Source: Acidobacteriaceae bacterium (lineage in GTDB: Bacteria; Acidobacteriota; Terriglobia; Terriglobales; Acidobacteriaceae). Taken from it: 64,000 nucleotides of DNA. The position numbers were made by a program, and so were the translations under genes. The notes under the pieces are model-generated. The model made no database searches, had not been told where the DNA came from, and saw only the letters and a list, made by a program, of their open reading frames with translations. Shown piece after piece: positions 41,721 through 49,789 of this stretch; positions within the stretch are counted from its first letter, which is position 1, and each line of letters begins with the position of its first letter. The stretch covers positions 20,526-84,525 of the forward strand of contig PMHV01000013.1 of the NCBI GenBank assembly GCA_003156805.1. The letters run 5' to 3'.

Positions 41721-43073
41721 CTATCCCTTCGCATACTTCAGCCACTTCGCGATTTCCGGCAGCGTGGGCCGCTTGCCGTACATCAGGATGCCGATGCGGT
41801 AGACGCGTCCGCACAGAATAAGCAGCCCCGCAATGGTCGCCACCAGGAGCAATACCGAAAGCGCGATCTGCCAGACCGGCGGCGGCTGAGTCGCGATGCG
41901 CAGATACATCAGCACCGGCGAGAAGAACGGAACCATCGAAGTCCACACCGCAACCGGCGCGTCCGGAGCGCGCATCACCGGCCCCATCATGAATACCGAA
42001 ATGATGAGCGGAAGCAGGATGACAAACTGCAGTTGCTGTCCTTCCTGCTCGCTGGTAATGACTGCGCCGATGGCCGCGTAGATGCTGCTGTAAAGCAGGT
42101 AGCCGAGCAGAAAAAATAAAGCGAATGCCGCCAGCGTCAGCGGCGGAATGTGAATCTCTCCCGTGCTGGCGCTCGCCGCCAAAGCCGGCAGCGCGTACGC
42201 GCCGGCCATCGCGATCCAGATTCCAATCTGCGTCAGTCCCACCGCGCCCACGCCAATCAGCTTTCCGGCCATGAGCTCGGTCGACGTCGCCGAAGAAAGC
42301 AGAACCTCCATCACGCGCGAATTCTTTTCTTCCAGCACCGCGCGCATCACCGAAACGCCATAGAAGATCACGGCCGTATACAGCAGCATCACCATGGCAA
42401 AGATCGTAAAGAACATGCCGCGGTCGTTGGCCTTGGTTTCCTTGCCCGCTTCCAGATGTACCATCTCGAGCTTCACCGGCTTGAGCAGTTCGTCGGCCTG
42501 GGCGCTGGCGACGCCGCGTTGCGAAAGTTCTCGCAGCAGAATCGCGCGGTCCAACTGGCCGCTGATCCACGACTTCTCCATGAACCCGCCCGCCTCGCGC
42601 CCGTAATAGGTAACCTTGCGCGCTGCGACCGCATCGTCGCTCAGCCACAGGTAGCCATCGATGTCGCCCGCGTTCACGCGGTTGCGCAAGGCCGTCCGCT
42701 CCGCGTCGTTGGCATTCGAGTCCACTTCAACCGCATAATCGTTGGCGGGCTTGTCGTCGTCGAGGTCGTCTTTGTCTTTGTCGTTATCTTTATTTGTATT
42801 TGTATTTGTTCCGGCGCTGTTTGTTCCGGCGTTGGCCTTCTCGTCCGGCTTGGTGCTCGATAGAAGTTGCTGGCGCACGATCTCGCCGAACTGCGGCGTC
42901 GAGGTCACCACCACCAGCCGCTGCGTTTTAGAACTCTTCATGCTCGAAAGTTTTGCGGGGATGATAAACGCGCCGGCCATGATCGCCGGCAGCAGCAACG
43001 TGAGCACGATGAAGGAACGTGTACGCACTCGCTCGAGATACTCGCGCTTGATGATGAGCCATGTATTACGCAT
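41721..43073 (-). CDS. ABC-2 type transporter permease (NatB-like)
   Basis: 450-aa permease. One N-terminal TM helix after the cytoplasmic IKREYLERVRTRSFIV motif, a large external loop (about 40-220), then five to six helices (from FTIFAMVMLLYTAVIFYG onward) with the family signature LEEKNSRVMEVLLSSATSTELMAGKL. This is the NatB/YhaP organisation, exporters often linked to Na+ or drug efflux. The outer loop has a low-complexity insert NTNTNKDNDKDKDDLDDDK coded by hexamer repeats. Pairs with the ATPase gene upstream; three 13-bp repeats form the junction. Confidence 0.92.
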   Translation of the reverse strand: MRNTWLIIKREYLERVRTRSFIVLTLLLPAIMAGAFIIPAKLSSMKSSKTQRLVVVTSTPQFGEIVRQQLLSSTKPDEKANAGTNSAGTNTNTNKDNDKDKDDLDDDKPANDYAVEVDSNANDAERTALRNRVNAGDIDGYLWLSDDAVAARKVTYYGREAGGFMEKSWISGQLDRAILLRELSQRGVASAQADELLKPVKLEMVHLEAGKETKANDRGMFFTIFAMVMLLYTAVIFYGVSVMRAVLEEKNSRVMEVLLSSATSTELMAGKLIGVGAVGLTQIGIWIAMAGAYALPALAASASTGEIHIPPLTLAAFALFFLLGYLLYSSIYAAIGAVITSEQEGQQLQFVILLPLIISVFMMGPVMRAPDAPVAVWTSMVPFFSPVLMYLRIATQPPPVWQIALSVLLLVATIAGLLILCGRVYRIGILMYGKRPTLPEIAKWLKYAKG

Positions 43074-43099
43074 ATGTGTTACGCATAAGTGTTACGCAT
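43061..43099. repeat. Three tandem 13-bp repeats at the ATPase/permease junction
   Basis: On the minus strand ATGCGTAACAC(TT), ATGCGTAACAC(AT), ATGCGTAATAC(AT). The ATPase stop TAA is in the first unit and the permease ATG in the third; the middle unit also offers an ATG that ends after six codons. Confidence 0.85.
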
Positions 43100-44000
43100 T
43101 GGCCTTGCCCACGGCTTCGATGAAAATTTCTTCCAGCGAAGGCTCCATCAACTCAAACTTGGTGAGCCGCGCGCCCGATGCCGCCGCCCGCAACAACTCC
43201 TGCGGATCGGCTCCCGCAGCCAGCCGCACCTCGACGTAGTTTCCGTAGTCGTTGAACGACTGCACCAGCTTCGCATCGTGCAGAAATTGTGCATCGCCTT
43301 CATACTTGATCTGCACGTTGCGCATGCCGTAGCCCGCCTTGATCTTGCCCAAGTCGCCTTCCAGCACGGCCCGCCCATGATTGATCAGGCAGATGGAATC
43401 GCACAGGCGCTCGGCCGTGTCCATGCGATGCGTGGAAAAAAGGAGAGTCTTGCCCGCTTTTTTCAGTTCGAGAAACGCGTCTTTGAGCACCACCGCGCTC
43501 GACGGATCGAGACCCGAGAAGGGCTCATCCATCACCACGAATTGCGGATCGTGTACCAGCGCGCCGATGAACTGCACTTTCTGCTGCATGCCTTTCGAAA
43601 GCTCTTCCACTTTCTTGCCCGTCCACTCCGTCAAGCTCAGGCGCTCGCACCATTGTTGCGCCCGCTGCGTGGCGTCGTGCGCGGACATCCCTTTCAGTTG
43701 ACCGAGGAACACAAGCTGGTCCAGCACTTTCATCTTCTTGTACAAGCCGCGCTCTTCAGGCAGATAGCCGAGGCGCTGCGCGTGCGCGCGCCGCAAAGGT
43801 TCGCCGAACAGCGTGACCATGCCGGAATCGGGCACCGTGATGCCGATCATCATGCGCAGCGTGCTGGTCTTGCCCGCACCATTCGGACCGAGCAGACCAT
43901 AGACCTCGCCGGGACGAATGGTCAACGACAAGTCGTCGACGGCGACGAAGTCGTCGTAGCTCTTGCGAATTTTGTTCAGCTCTACGGTATTCAACGGCAC
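43092..44000 (-). CDS. ABC transporter ATP-binding protein (NatA-like)
   Basis: 302-aa ATPase energising the NatB-like permease. Walker A GPNGAGKT (38-45), signature LSKGMQQK, Walker B FVVMDEPFSGLDP, and switch His in STHRMDTAERL. The C-terminal 80 residues form the extra DUF4162-like domain of NatA-type proteins. First gene of a two-gene operon; upstream lie two palindromic operators. ATG 44000 near a GAGGACG sequence. Confidence 0.95.
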   Translation of the reverse strand: MPLNTVELNKIRKSYDDFVAVDDLSLTIRPGEVYGLLGPNGAGKTSTLRMMIGITVPDSGMVTLFGEPLRRAHAQRLGYLPEERGLYKKMKVLDQLVFLGQLKGMSAHDATQRAQQWCERLSLTEWTGKKVEELSKGMQQKVQFIGALVHDPQFVVMDEPFSGLDPSSAVVLKDAFLELKKAGKTLLFSTHRMDTAERLCDSICLINHGRAVLEGDLGKIKAGYGMRNVQIKYEGDAQFLHDAKLVQSFNDYGNYVEVRLAAGADPQELLRAAASGARLTKFELMEPSLEEIFIEAVGKANA

Positions 44001-44068
44001 GTCCTCGGCTGTGAAATTGACTCAGTAGAACACAACTGACGTTCCTCTTCCAAGTTGCAGGCCGCAAC

Positions 44069-44112
44069 AATGTTCCGGTGGGAACATTGTGCGGAATGTT
44101 CCCATGGGAACA
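44069..44112. promoter_or_regulatory. Two palindromic operators upstream of the ABC operon
   Basis: AATGTTCC-GGTG-GGAACATT (44069-44088) and TGTTCCCATGGGAACA (44097-44112), centres 26 bp apart, share the half-site TGTTCC. They lie 70-110 bp upstream of the ATPase start, as expected for a dimeric repressor such as a GntR/YtrA-type regulator, which often control such exporters. No regulator gene is adjacent. Confidence 0.6.
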
Positions 44113-44173
44113 CTTTTGTATGTACATTGGACACGAATAATTCGTCTAAGTGAAACCAGCAGCGGGAGTTAGG

Positions 44174-44344
44174 GGTGGTTTGCCCATCCTTGAGTGGGGA
44201 ACGCTCAAGGATGGGGCACTGTCCGATTGGGTTAGTCCGATGGGTTAGGGGGGGTGGGTGAGCCGGACGCCTTCCCGCGGCTCCAGTATCGGCGCTATCA
44301 GTTTTGAAGCGGGGCGAACATGAGCGTCCATGTTCGCCCCTGAC
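44174..44344. repeat. Two strong hairpins between the ABC operon and NHL gene
   Basis: GCCC-ATCCTTGAG paired with CTCAAGGATGGGGC (44178-44218 region) and GGGGCGAACATG-AGCGTC-CATGTTCGCCCC (near 44311-44341). The second sits directly after the NHL gene stop and may act as its terminator or mRNA end, though no T run follows. No gene in the gap. Confidence 0.55.
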
Positions 44345-44346
44345 AT

Positions 44347-46704
44347 TCAGTTCACGGGAACGAAGGCAAACGTACCGAAAATGTTGTCCTGATATGCAAT
44401 AAACTCAACCGGCCCATCATAGGTTGGGGGTGGGTCGGGCGGACCCTTGACCGTCAAGGCGTCGGTTAAGGTTGTGGTTGTGGTAAGTGTGTTGAGCCAT
44501 GTGTAGTTCCAGGTAAGAGTCAGGGACTCAGTCATGGTGGTGGTGCTGGAAAAAATGTCGAAGAAATTGGTGCCAAACTCCTCCGACACTCCGAACGCCT
44601 GCTTGATGATGGTCGAGGCGCCTGAGGCAACGCTCTCGGTGTTCATCTGTACGGTGTTATACATCTCGGTTGCCCCGCCCACGGGATATTGGATGGGGTT
44701 GGGCGGGTAGGGTTCTTTCGTGTAGCGGCCGTCGGATGTGGTGGATGGGAAGGAGTTGAGCAGAGTGTATTTGTTGCTAGGCACCAGAAGATCGAAGGTG
44801 AGAATGTTGGCTATGTCGGCGGAGGTGAGGCCCGGCCCTTGGCCGGAAGCCCATTGATATTCGCCGGCTGCCCAACTGCGAGCGAGAGTGCCGGACGTAA
44901 CCACACCGTCGGTAATGGTCAGAGTGCTGGGGCAGGAAAAGTCGCCGTCGAGGCAACCCACCTGGACCTCGACGATATCCGGCCCTGAAATATACGGCCC
45001 GCTCGGCGGCGGCTCTCCCGATGCCGGGTCGGTTGGATCAAAGGCGTATCCGGTCAATTGGAGGGTTGCGGGGTTGCTTCCTTTCTTGGGTATGTAGCTG
45101 ACAAGAAGCTCTGGGTTTATCCAGAGCCAGATATAGTCGTAGTCACTATTCACTGGGGCGAAAGTGGGCGTGCCGGGTGTTGTATACGCAATGGTGGACG
45201 CTTTGCTGATGGTGACGGTTTCGGAGCTGTTCGATCCCTGCGTATAATCCGTGGACTCGGTGAAAGTCAGCTTTACGCCAGCGCCGCCATCGACGATACC
45301 GCCAGCCGGAATCCCAATGCCTGCCGACACGGAGACGCTGTATCCGACGTCACTTTGGAAGGAGTTAGTGATGGTTGTGGTGTCGCCGACGGAAGTTGTA
45401 TTGGTGTATTGCACGGAGCTGCTGGCGCCCGGTGGCGCGTAGACAACGCCCACGACGACGTACCTAGGATTGATGAAACCGGAAAGCGCAACGTCCCCGC
45501 CGACGGCGCGGATGCGACAATTGGTGAAATCGGCGATGAAGACGTCGCCAGCGGAGTCCAGTGCCACGCCGGAGGGACCATTCAGCTCGGCGCTGGTAGC
45601 CACTCCACCGTCGCCGGAGTGGCCTGCGGTGCCGTTTCCGGCCACCGTAGAGATGATCGACGCCGTCACCTTGCGGATACGATTATTCCCATAATCCGCA
45701 ATGTAGATGTTGCCGGCGCTGTCGAGCGCCACCTCATCGGGATAATATAGATCGGCGCTGGTAGCGGCGCCGCCGTCGCCGGAGTAGCCCGCGGTGCCGT
45801 CCCCGGCTACCGTGGAGATGATGCCTGTGGAGACCGTCACTTCGCGGACGCGCCAATTGTATGTATCCGCCAGGTAGATGTCCCCAGCGCCGTCGATCAC
45901 CACGCCCATGGGCCAATACAGCTCAGCGCTGGTAGCCGCCCCACCGTCGCCGGAGTAGCCTTGAGTGCCGTTTCCGGCCACCGTGGAGATCTTGCCGGTG
46001 GACACCGTCACTTTGCGGATGCGATTATTCAGCGAATCGGCGATGTAGATGTTGCCAGCGCTATCCAGCGCCACGGCGTGGGGATCATTGAGTTCAGCGC
46101 TGGTAGCCGCTCCACCGTCACCGGAGTAGCCCTTCGTGCCGTTTCCCGCGACCGTGGAAATGATGCCTGTGGCGAGCGTCACCTTGCGGATGCGATTATT
46201 ATATGAATCCGCGATGTAGAGGTTGCCAGCGCTATCCAGGGCCAGGCCGAGGGGTTCGAATAGCTCGGCGCTGGTAGCCGGTCCCCCGTCGCCGGAGTAG
46301 CCCCCGGTGCCGTCCCCGGCCACCGTGGCGATCTTGCCTGTGGAGGCCGTCACCTTGCGAACGCGACCGTCGCCATAATCGGATTCGTAGATGTCGCCGG
46401 CGCTATCCACTACCACACCGTAGGGATAATCTAGTTCAGCGCTGGTAGCGAGTCCGCCGTCACCCGAGTAGCCAATAGTGCCGTTCCCGGCCACCGTGCT
46501 GATGTAGCCGACGGCGGGAATTACAATTTGAGCGTATGCGCTTCGCGATACCACCGCGAAGCAGAAGAGCAGACCGGCGGATAACAACCTTCCTGCGGCG
46601 CATCGTAGGATTTTGTGGTGTGATGGCGCGGCCATGCGGAAGGCGGGCGCAATGAAGGAAAACAGACGTGAGAGTTGGCGTAGAGCCGCAGAAATGGGAG
46701 TCAT
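44347..46704 (-). CDS. Secreted NHL-repeat propeller protein
   Basis: 785 aa from ATG 46704, which has AAGGAG upstream; a GTG 30 nt further 5' lies before that site. After a signal peptide come six NHL repeats of about 56 residues (ISTVAGNGTxGYSGDGG...SAGNIYIADxxNNRIRKVT), forming a six-bladed propeller. The final 390 residues are a separate beta-rich region with Thr/Ser-rich strands (SVSVSAGIGIPAGGIVDGGAG, TMTESLTLTWNYTWLNTLTTTTTL) of unknown fold, vaguely like aerolysin-type beta pore formers. The repeats are also nearly identical as DNA (45480-46500). Confidence 0.85.
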   Translation of the reverse strand: MTPISAALRQLSRLFSFIAPAFRMAAPSHHKILRCAAGRLLSAGLLFCFAVVSRSAYAQIVIPAVGYISTVAGNGTIGYSGDGGLATSAELDYPYGVVVDSAGDIYESDYGDGRVRKVTASTGKIATVAGDGTGGYSGDGGPATSAELFEPLGLALDSAGNLYIADSYNNRIRKVTLATGIISTVAGNGTKGYSGDGGAATSAELNDPHAVALDSAGNIYIADSLNNRIRKVTVSTGKISTVAGNGTQGYSGDGGAATSAELYWPMGVVIDGAGDIYLADTYNWRVREVTVSTGIISTVAGDGTAGYSGDGGAATSADLYYPDEVALDSAGNIYIADYGNNRIRKVTASIISTVAGNGTAGHSGDGGVATSAELNGPSGVALDSAGDVFIADFTNCRIRAVGGDVALSGFINPRYVVVGVVYAPPGASSSVQYTNTTSVGDTTTITNSFQSDVGYSVSVSAGIGIPAGGIVDGGAGVKLTFTESTDYTQGSNSSETVTISKASTIAYTTPGTPTFAPVNSDYDYIWLWINPELLVSYIPKKGSNPATLQLTGYAFDPTDPASGEPPPSGPYISGPDIVEVQVGCLDGDFSCPSTLTITDGVVTSGTLARSWAAGEYQWASGQGPGLTSADIANILTFDLLVPSNKYTLLNSFPSTTSDGRYTKEPYPPNPIQYPVGGATEMYNTVQMNTESVASGASTIIKQAFGVSEEFGTNFFDIFSSTTTMTESLTLTWNYTWLNTLTTTTTLTDALTVKGPPDPPPTYDGPVEFIAYQDNIFGTFAFVPVN

Positions 46705-46734
46705 CTTCGGAATCTCCTTCTTGGAATTGTCCAC

Positions 46735-47396
46735 TAAGTGGGGACAACTTCAGATGGGCTGACTTAGTTCAGGGAATCTGAAAGAGACGAAGGGAGGTTT
46801 CATCTCCGCCGTCTTTGATAGCTCGGACGCTAAGTAATAACTGGTCTAAAGTGCTCACTTTTATGAATAAATCTACCTAAGCTGCTTACTGGCTCACCTT
46901 TACCTAACCATTGTCGGTACTATATCGACTCGATCATGCCGCCGCCGTCGCGGTTTTCGAGGGGTTGGGATCCCTGACCTCACTTACTAAGTTCATACCT
47001 GCAGTCTCGATAGATTCGAGGTACCTGCCCCTTCGGCTCGGTGGACTCGTTCCGTCTTCGCACTTCCACCCCCGCACTGACATGCGGGGCTATCACATGC
47101 CGTCCCTGTCGGGGCTGGAATGCCTCGCTCCACCTCTTCTCCCAATCAAGGTCGAAGTCAAATCAAAACCCAGGAGCAAAAGTCAAATTCAGAGGCAAAA
47201 TCAAGGTCAAAGGCGACGGACAGGAGTGTCCGTCCCACACGGTCAAAATTCCCGCCGATAAGTCTAATGACAATCTCTGACAAGCTCCTTGACTGGGTTC
47301 AAACTTAGTGATTAGCTGGTGATGCTTTAACGTGGTCTTCTCAGTCTCTCTGAAGAGCGCAAACCTCGTCTCTGCAGCTATACCCGGAGGTTCTCC
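46735..47396. other. Long intergenic region
   Basis: 660 bases between divergent secreted-protein genes. It contains the hexamer-plus-hairpin element (47144-47249) and an AT-richer stretch (46850-46910) that likely holds the NHL gene promoter. A 116-codon frame across it encodes mostly repeat sequence and is not accepted. Confidence 0.6.
47144..47249 (+). repeat. Hexamer-plus-hairpin element, copy 2
   Basis: A-rich, roughly 6-bp units (AAGTCA, AAATCA, GGTCAA) lead into GACGGACA-GGAG-TGTCCGTC (47215-47234) and CCACACGGTCAA. Confidence 0.75.
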
Positions 47397-48836
47397 ATGA
47401 AGAAAGTTTCATTCGTGTCTCTGTTTCTCATCCTTGTGAGTGCAGCCATGCTCGCGCAGTCTATCCCTGTGCCGCTCATTTACCAACCGCTATATCCTGC
47501 CAGCGTCGAGCCGGGCCATGCGGCCTTCACACTCAGAGTACGGGGGACAGGTTTTCAATCCGGGTCCGTGGTGAAGTGGAATGGAAAGCCGTTGGAAACG
47601 AAATTCCTCTCGAAGAGCCTGCTCGTGGCAGTAGTCCCAGCCGCGGCTGTGGCGGTGGCGGCCACGGGATCGGTGACGGTGACGAATCCGGGCACGATTG
47701 CCTCGAATGTGATTTATCTGACGGTGCGGCGGCCTTCGGCGGGCGTGCAGGTGGGGACCGATCCGGCGGTGATCGAAGGCGGCCAGATCACGATTGGAGA
47801 TTTCAATAACGACGGCAAACCCGATCTGGGTGTGTCCCCGACAAGCAGTTATGGGTCTATCTCGGCGGATACGTATTTGAGCCTGGGGAACGGGAGCTTC
47901 ACCGAGGTTGAGGGCGGCACCAGTTTGTATGGCGGGCCGCAATACCTCTCAGGAAACATCAGCGCGGATTTCAATAACGACGGGAATCTGGATTTGGCCG
48001 TCTGCAGTTCTTCGGGAGGTCCAAACCAGAGTTGTCAAGTATTTCTCGGCGACGGGGAGGGTGGACTGGCCGCCCCGACGACAGATACCACGGGATACGC
48101 CGGCACCGGGGTCGCAGCCGATGTGGACCGGGACGGCACCCTGGATGCGCTTACGACTTACTGGGACGGATACGGCAGCTACCTCTATTTTCAGCACGGC
48201 AATGGCGATGGCACGTTCGTACTTAACAGTTACTTTGTGACGCTGAATTATTATTCTGGCGGGATTCCTGTGGTGGGCGACTTCAATGGAGATGGCAAGC
48301 TGGACGTTGCGGTTGCCGGCTACGAAAGCAACTTTGTCGCTGTGTTGCTGGGGAATGGCGACGGAACTTTCCAAAAAGAAGTTGATTATCCGATTTCGGG
48401 ATCTGGCTGGGCGTCGGTGGTGGCGGATATAAACGGCGACGGCAAGCTTGACATCCTCACGGCATGCAGCAACGGAACCGCGGCCGTCCTTTTGGGCAAC
48501 GGCGATGGCACGTTCATGAGCGGGGCTACGAGTGCACTGCCTTTCGAGACGGAGACCAATCTGCAAATCGCGGACCTCAACGGCGACGGGAAACTCGACC
48601 TGGCAACCGTGACTGCGGACAACTCCGGCAATCAGACACTAAATATCGCACTAGGAAATGGCGACGGGACTTTCCAAAGTCCGATTGCCATACCGGCAGG
48701 CCAGGTTGTCAATGCGTCAGGCTTGCTTGCAATTGCCGACTTCAATCACGATGGCTACCTCGACTTTGCGATCAGCGGCTCAATCATACAGAGTGCATCT
48801 CAGAGTTCGGTGCTATTGCAGGTTCCGGGGAAGTAA
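47397..48836 (+). CDS. Secreted FG-GAP/VCBS-repeat protein with IPT domain
   Basis: 479 aa, signal peptide ending near AMLAQS. An IPT/TIG-like domain (about 30-110: LYPASVEPGHAAFTLRVRGTGF... VTVTNPGTIASNVIYLTV) is followed by six or seven FG-GAP/VCBS repeats (IGDFNNDGKPDLGV, ADFNNDGNLDLAV, VGDFNGDGKLDVAV, ADINGDGKLDILT, ADLNGDGKLDLAT, ADFNHDGYLDFAI), whose Asp/Asn loops normally bind calcium. Extracellular propeller; ligand unknown. ATG 47397 has GGAGG 7 nt upstream. Confidence 0.9.
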   Translation: MKKVSFVSLFLILVSAAMLAQSIPVPLIYQPLYPASVEPGHAAFTLRVRGTGFQSGSVVKWNGKPLETKFLSKSLLVAVVPAAAVAVAATGSVTVTNPGTIASNVIYLTVRRPSAGVQVGTDPAVIEGGQITIGDFNNDGKPDLGVSPTSSYGSISADTYLSLGNGSFTEVEGGTSLYGGPQYLSGNISADFNNDGNLDLAVCSSSGGPNQSCQVFLGDGEGGLAAPTTDTTGYAGTGVAADVDRDGTLDALTTYWDGYGSYLYFQHGNGDGTFVLNSYFVTLNYYSGGIPVVGDFNGDGKLDVAVAGYESNFVAVLLGNGDGTFQKEVDYPISGSGWASVVADINGDGKLDILTACSNGTAAVLLGNGDGTFMSGATSALPFETETNLQIADLNGDGKLDLATVTADNSGNQTLNIALGNGDGTFQSPIAIPAGQVVNASGLLAIADFNHDGYLDFAISGSIIQSASQSSVLLQVPGK

Positions 48837-48855
48837 GCGGGTTTCTAAGCTCGGG

Positions 48856-48931
48856 ATCAGAGTCAAAATCAAAATCAAAGTCAAAGTCAAGGTCAAAGGC
48901 GACGGACAGGAGTGTCCGTCCCACACGGTCA
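48856..48931 (+). repeat. Hexamer-plus-hairpin element, copy 3
   Basis: TCAAAA/TCAAAG hexamers run into GACGGACA-GGAG-TGTCCGTC (48901-48920) and CCACACGGTCAA, as in copy 2. It starts 20 nt after the FG-GAP gene stop. Confidence 0.8.
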
Positions 48932-48976
48932 ACATCCATGCCCCTTCGGCCTCACGCTGCGGTTGGTGCGTCAAGA

Positions 48977-49060
48977 TCAAAATCCCCGCCCCTTCGGCTC
49001 CGCTCAGGGCAGGCTCTGTCTCTGCCAAGAACGCAGAGACTAAGGCAGAGACAAAGGACG
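48977..49060. repeat. Dispersed 80-bp repeat, copy 1
   Basis: Shares ATCAAAATC, CCGCCCC.TCGGCTCCGC, TCAGGG.AGG and CTCTGCCAAGAACGC with 49648-49715. It includes the small hairpin CTCTGC-CAAGAAC-GCAGAG. Confidence 0.65.
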
Positions 49061-49155
49061 GGGCAGCCGCGGAGGGTAAGGCAGGAAGGGCTGTGCCCAG
49101 CCCCCAGCAGCGGTGCTATGATTCCGGCATCAGGCGGTTAAGAGGGAACCTCGCT

Positions 49156-49578
49156 ATGAACAGGAGCTTCTACGCGTTCACTGCGGTTCAGATCGTTGCG
49201 GTTGCAGTGGTGCTGTGGCGGGTCTTTACGTGGCGGGGCGCGTGGAACGTGCAGCGCGATATCGGGACGGGGCTGGTGCTGGCCGGCATCTGTGGAATTG
49301 CCCTCGCCCGTTTCCAACTGGGCCGGTCGTTCTCTATCCGAGCAAAAGCGCATGCATTGGTGACGCATGGGATTTACTCGAAGATACGCAATCCGATCTA
49401 TGTTTTCGGGACGGTCCTGGTCGCCGGATTTGCGATGTTCTGGCAAAGGCCCATTCTCTGGTTGCTGGTTCTTATTATCGTCGTGGGCCAGACGCTGCGC
49501 GCCCGGCGCGAAGCGCGCGTGCTGGAAGCAGCTTTCGGCGATGCTTACCGCGAGTATCGCCGCCAGACCTGGTTCTGA
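49156..49578 (+). CDS. Isoprenylcysteine-methyltransferase-like membrane protein
   Basis: 140 aa, four hydrophobic segments. The C-terminal half has the ICMT/PEMT-type signature HGIYSKIRNPIYVFGTVLVAGF and the ending EAAFGDAYREYRRQTWF, which in the family binds S-adenosylmethionine at the membrane surface. Bacterial members of this group have mostly unknown substrates. ATG 49156 gives a sensible TM start; the open frame upstream runs through repeat DNA and is rejected. Confidence 0.8.
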   Translation: MNRSFYAFTAVQIVAVAVVLWRVFTWRGAWNVQRDIGTGLVLAGICGIALARFQLGRSFSIRAKAHALVTHGIYSKIRNPIYVFGTVLVAGFAMFWQRPILWLLVLIIVVGQTLRARREARVLEAAFGDAYREYRRQTWF

Positions 49579-49647
49579 TGAGGGACGTGGCGTTATGGTC
49601 GGAAAGCCATTTCTTCTGACTCTCCGGGAATAGGAAAGCAGGGTGGG

Positions 49648-49715
49648 AATCAAAATCTCCGCCCCGTCGGCTCCGCTCAGGGTAGGTCTCTGCCAAGAAC
49701 GCGGAGACAAGGACG
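49648..49715. repeat. Dispersed 80-bp repeat, copy 2
   Basis: Second copy of the 48977 element, shortened at its right part; hairpin GTCTCTGC-CAAGAAC-GCGGAGAC. Confidence 0.65.
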
Positions 49716-49789
49716 ACGGAGCACCGCGGTCGTGATAGGCCATTCCAGCCCTTGGCCGCGAGCCGCGTTAAGACGTAATATCTTCAGCC

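Noticed and set aside
45480-46500. Regular 170-bp repeats suggestive of an array
   Set aside because: They are the coding repeats of NHL blades, not CRISPR: units too long and in frame without spacers.
46911-47261. 116-codon frame in the intergenic region
   Set aside because: Half of it is the hexamer-plus-hairpin element; no ribosome-binding site and no plausible protein.
48658-49155. Extended frame upstream of the ICMT-like gene
   Set aside because: It overlaps the end of the FG-GAP gene and runs through repeat DNA, giving a Lys/Gly-rich nonsense peptide.
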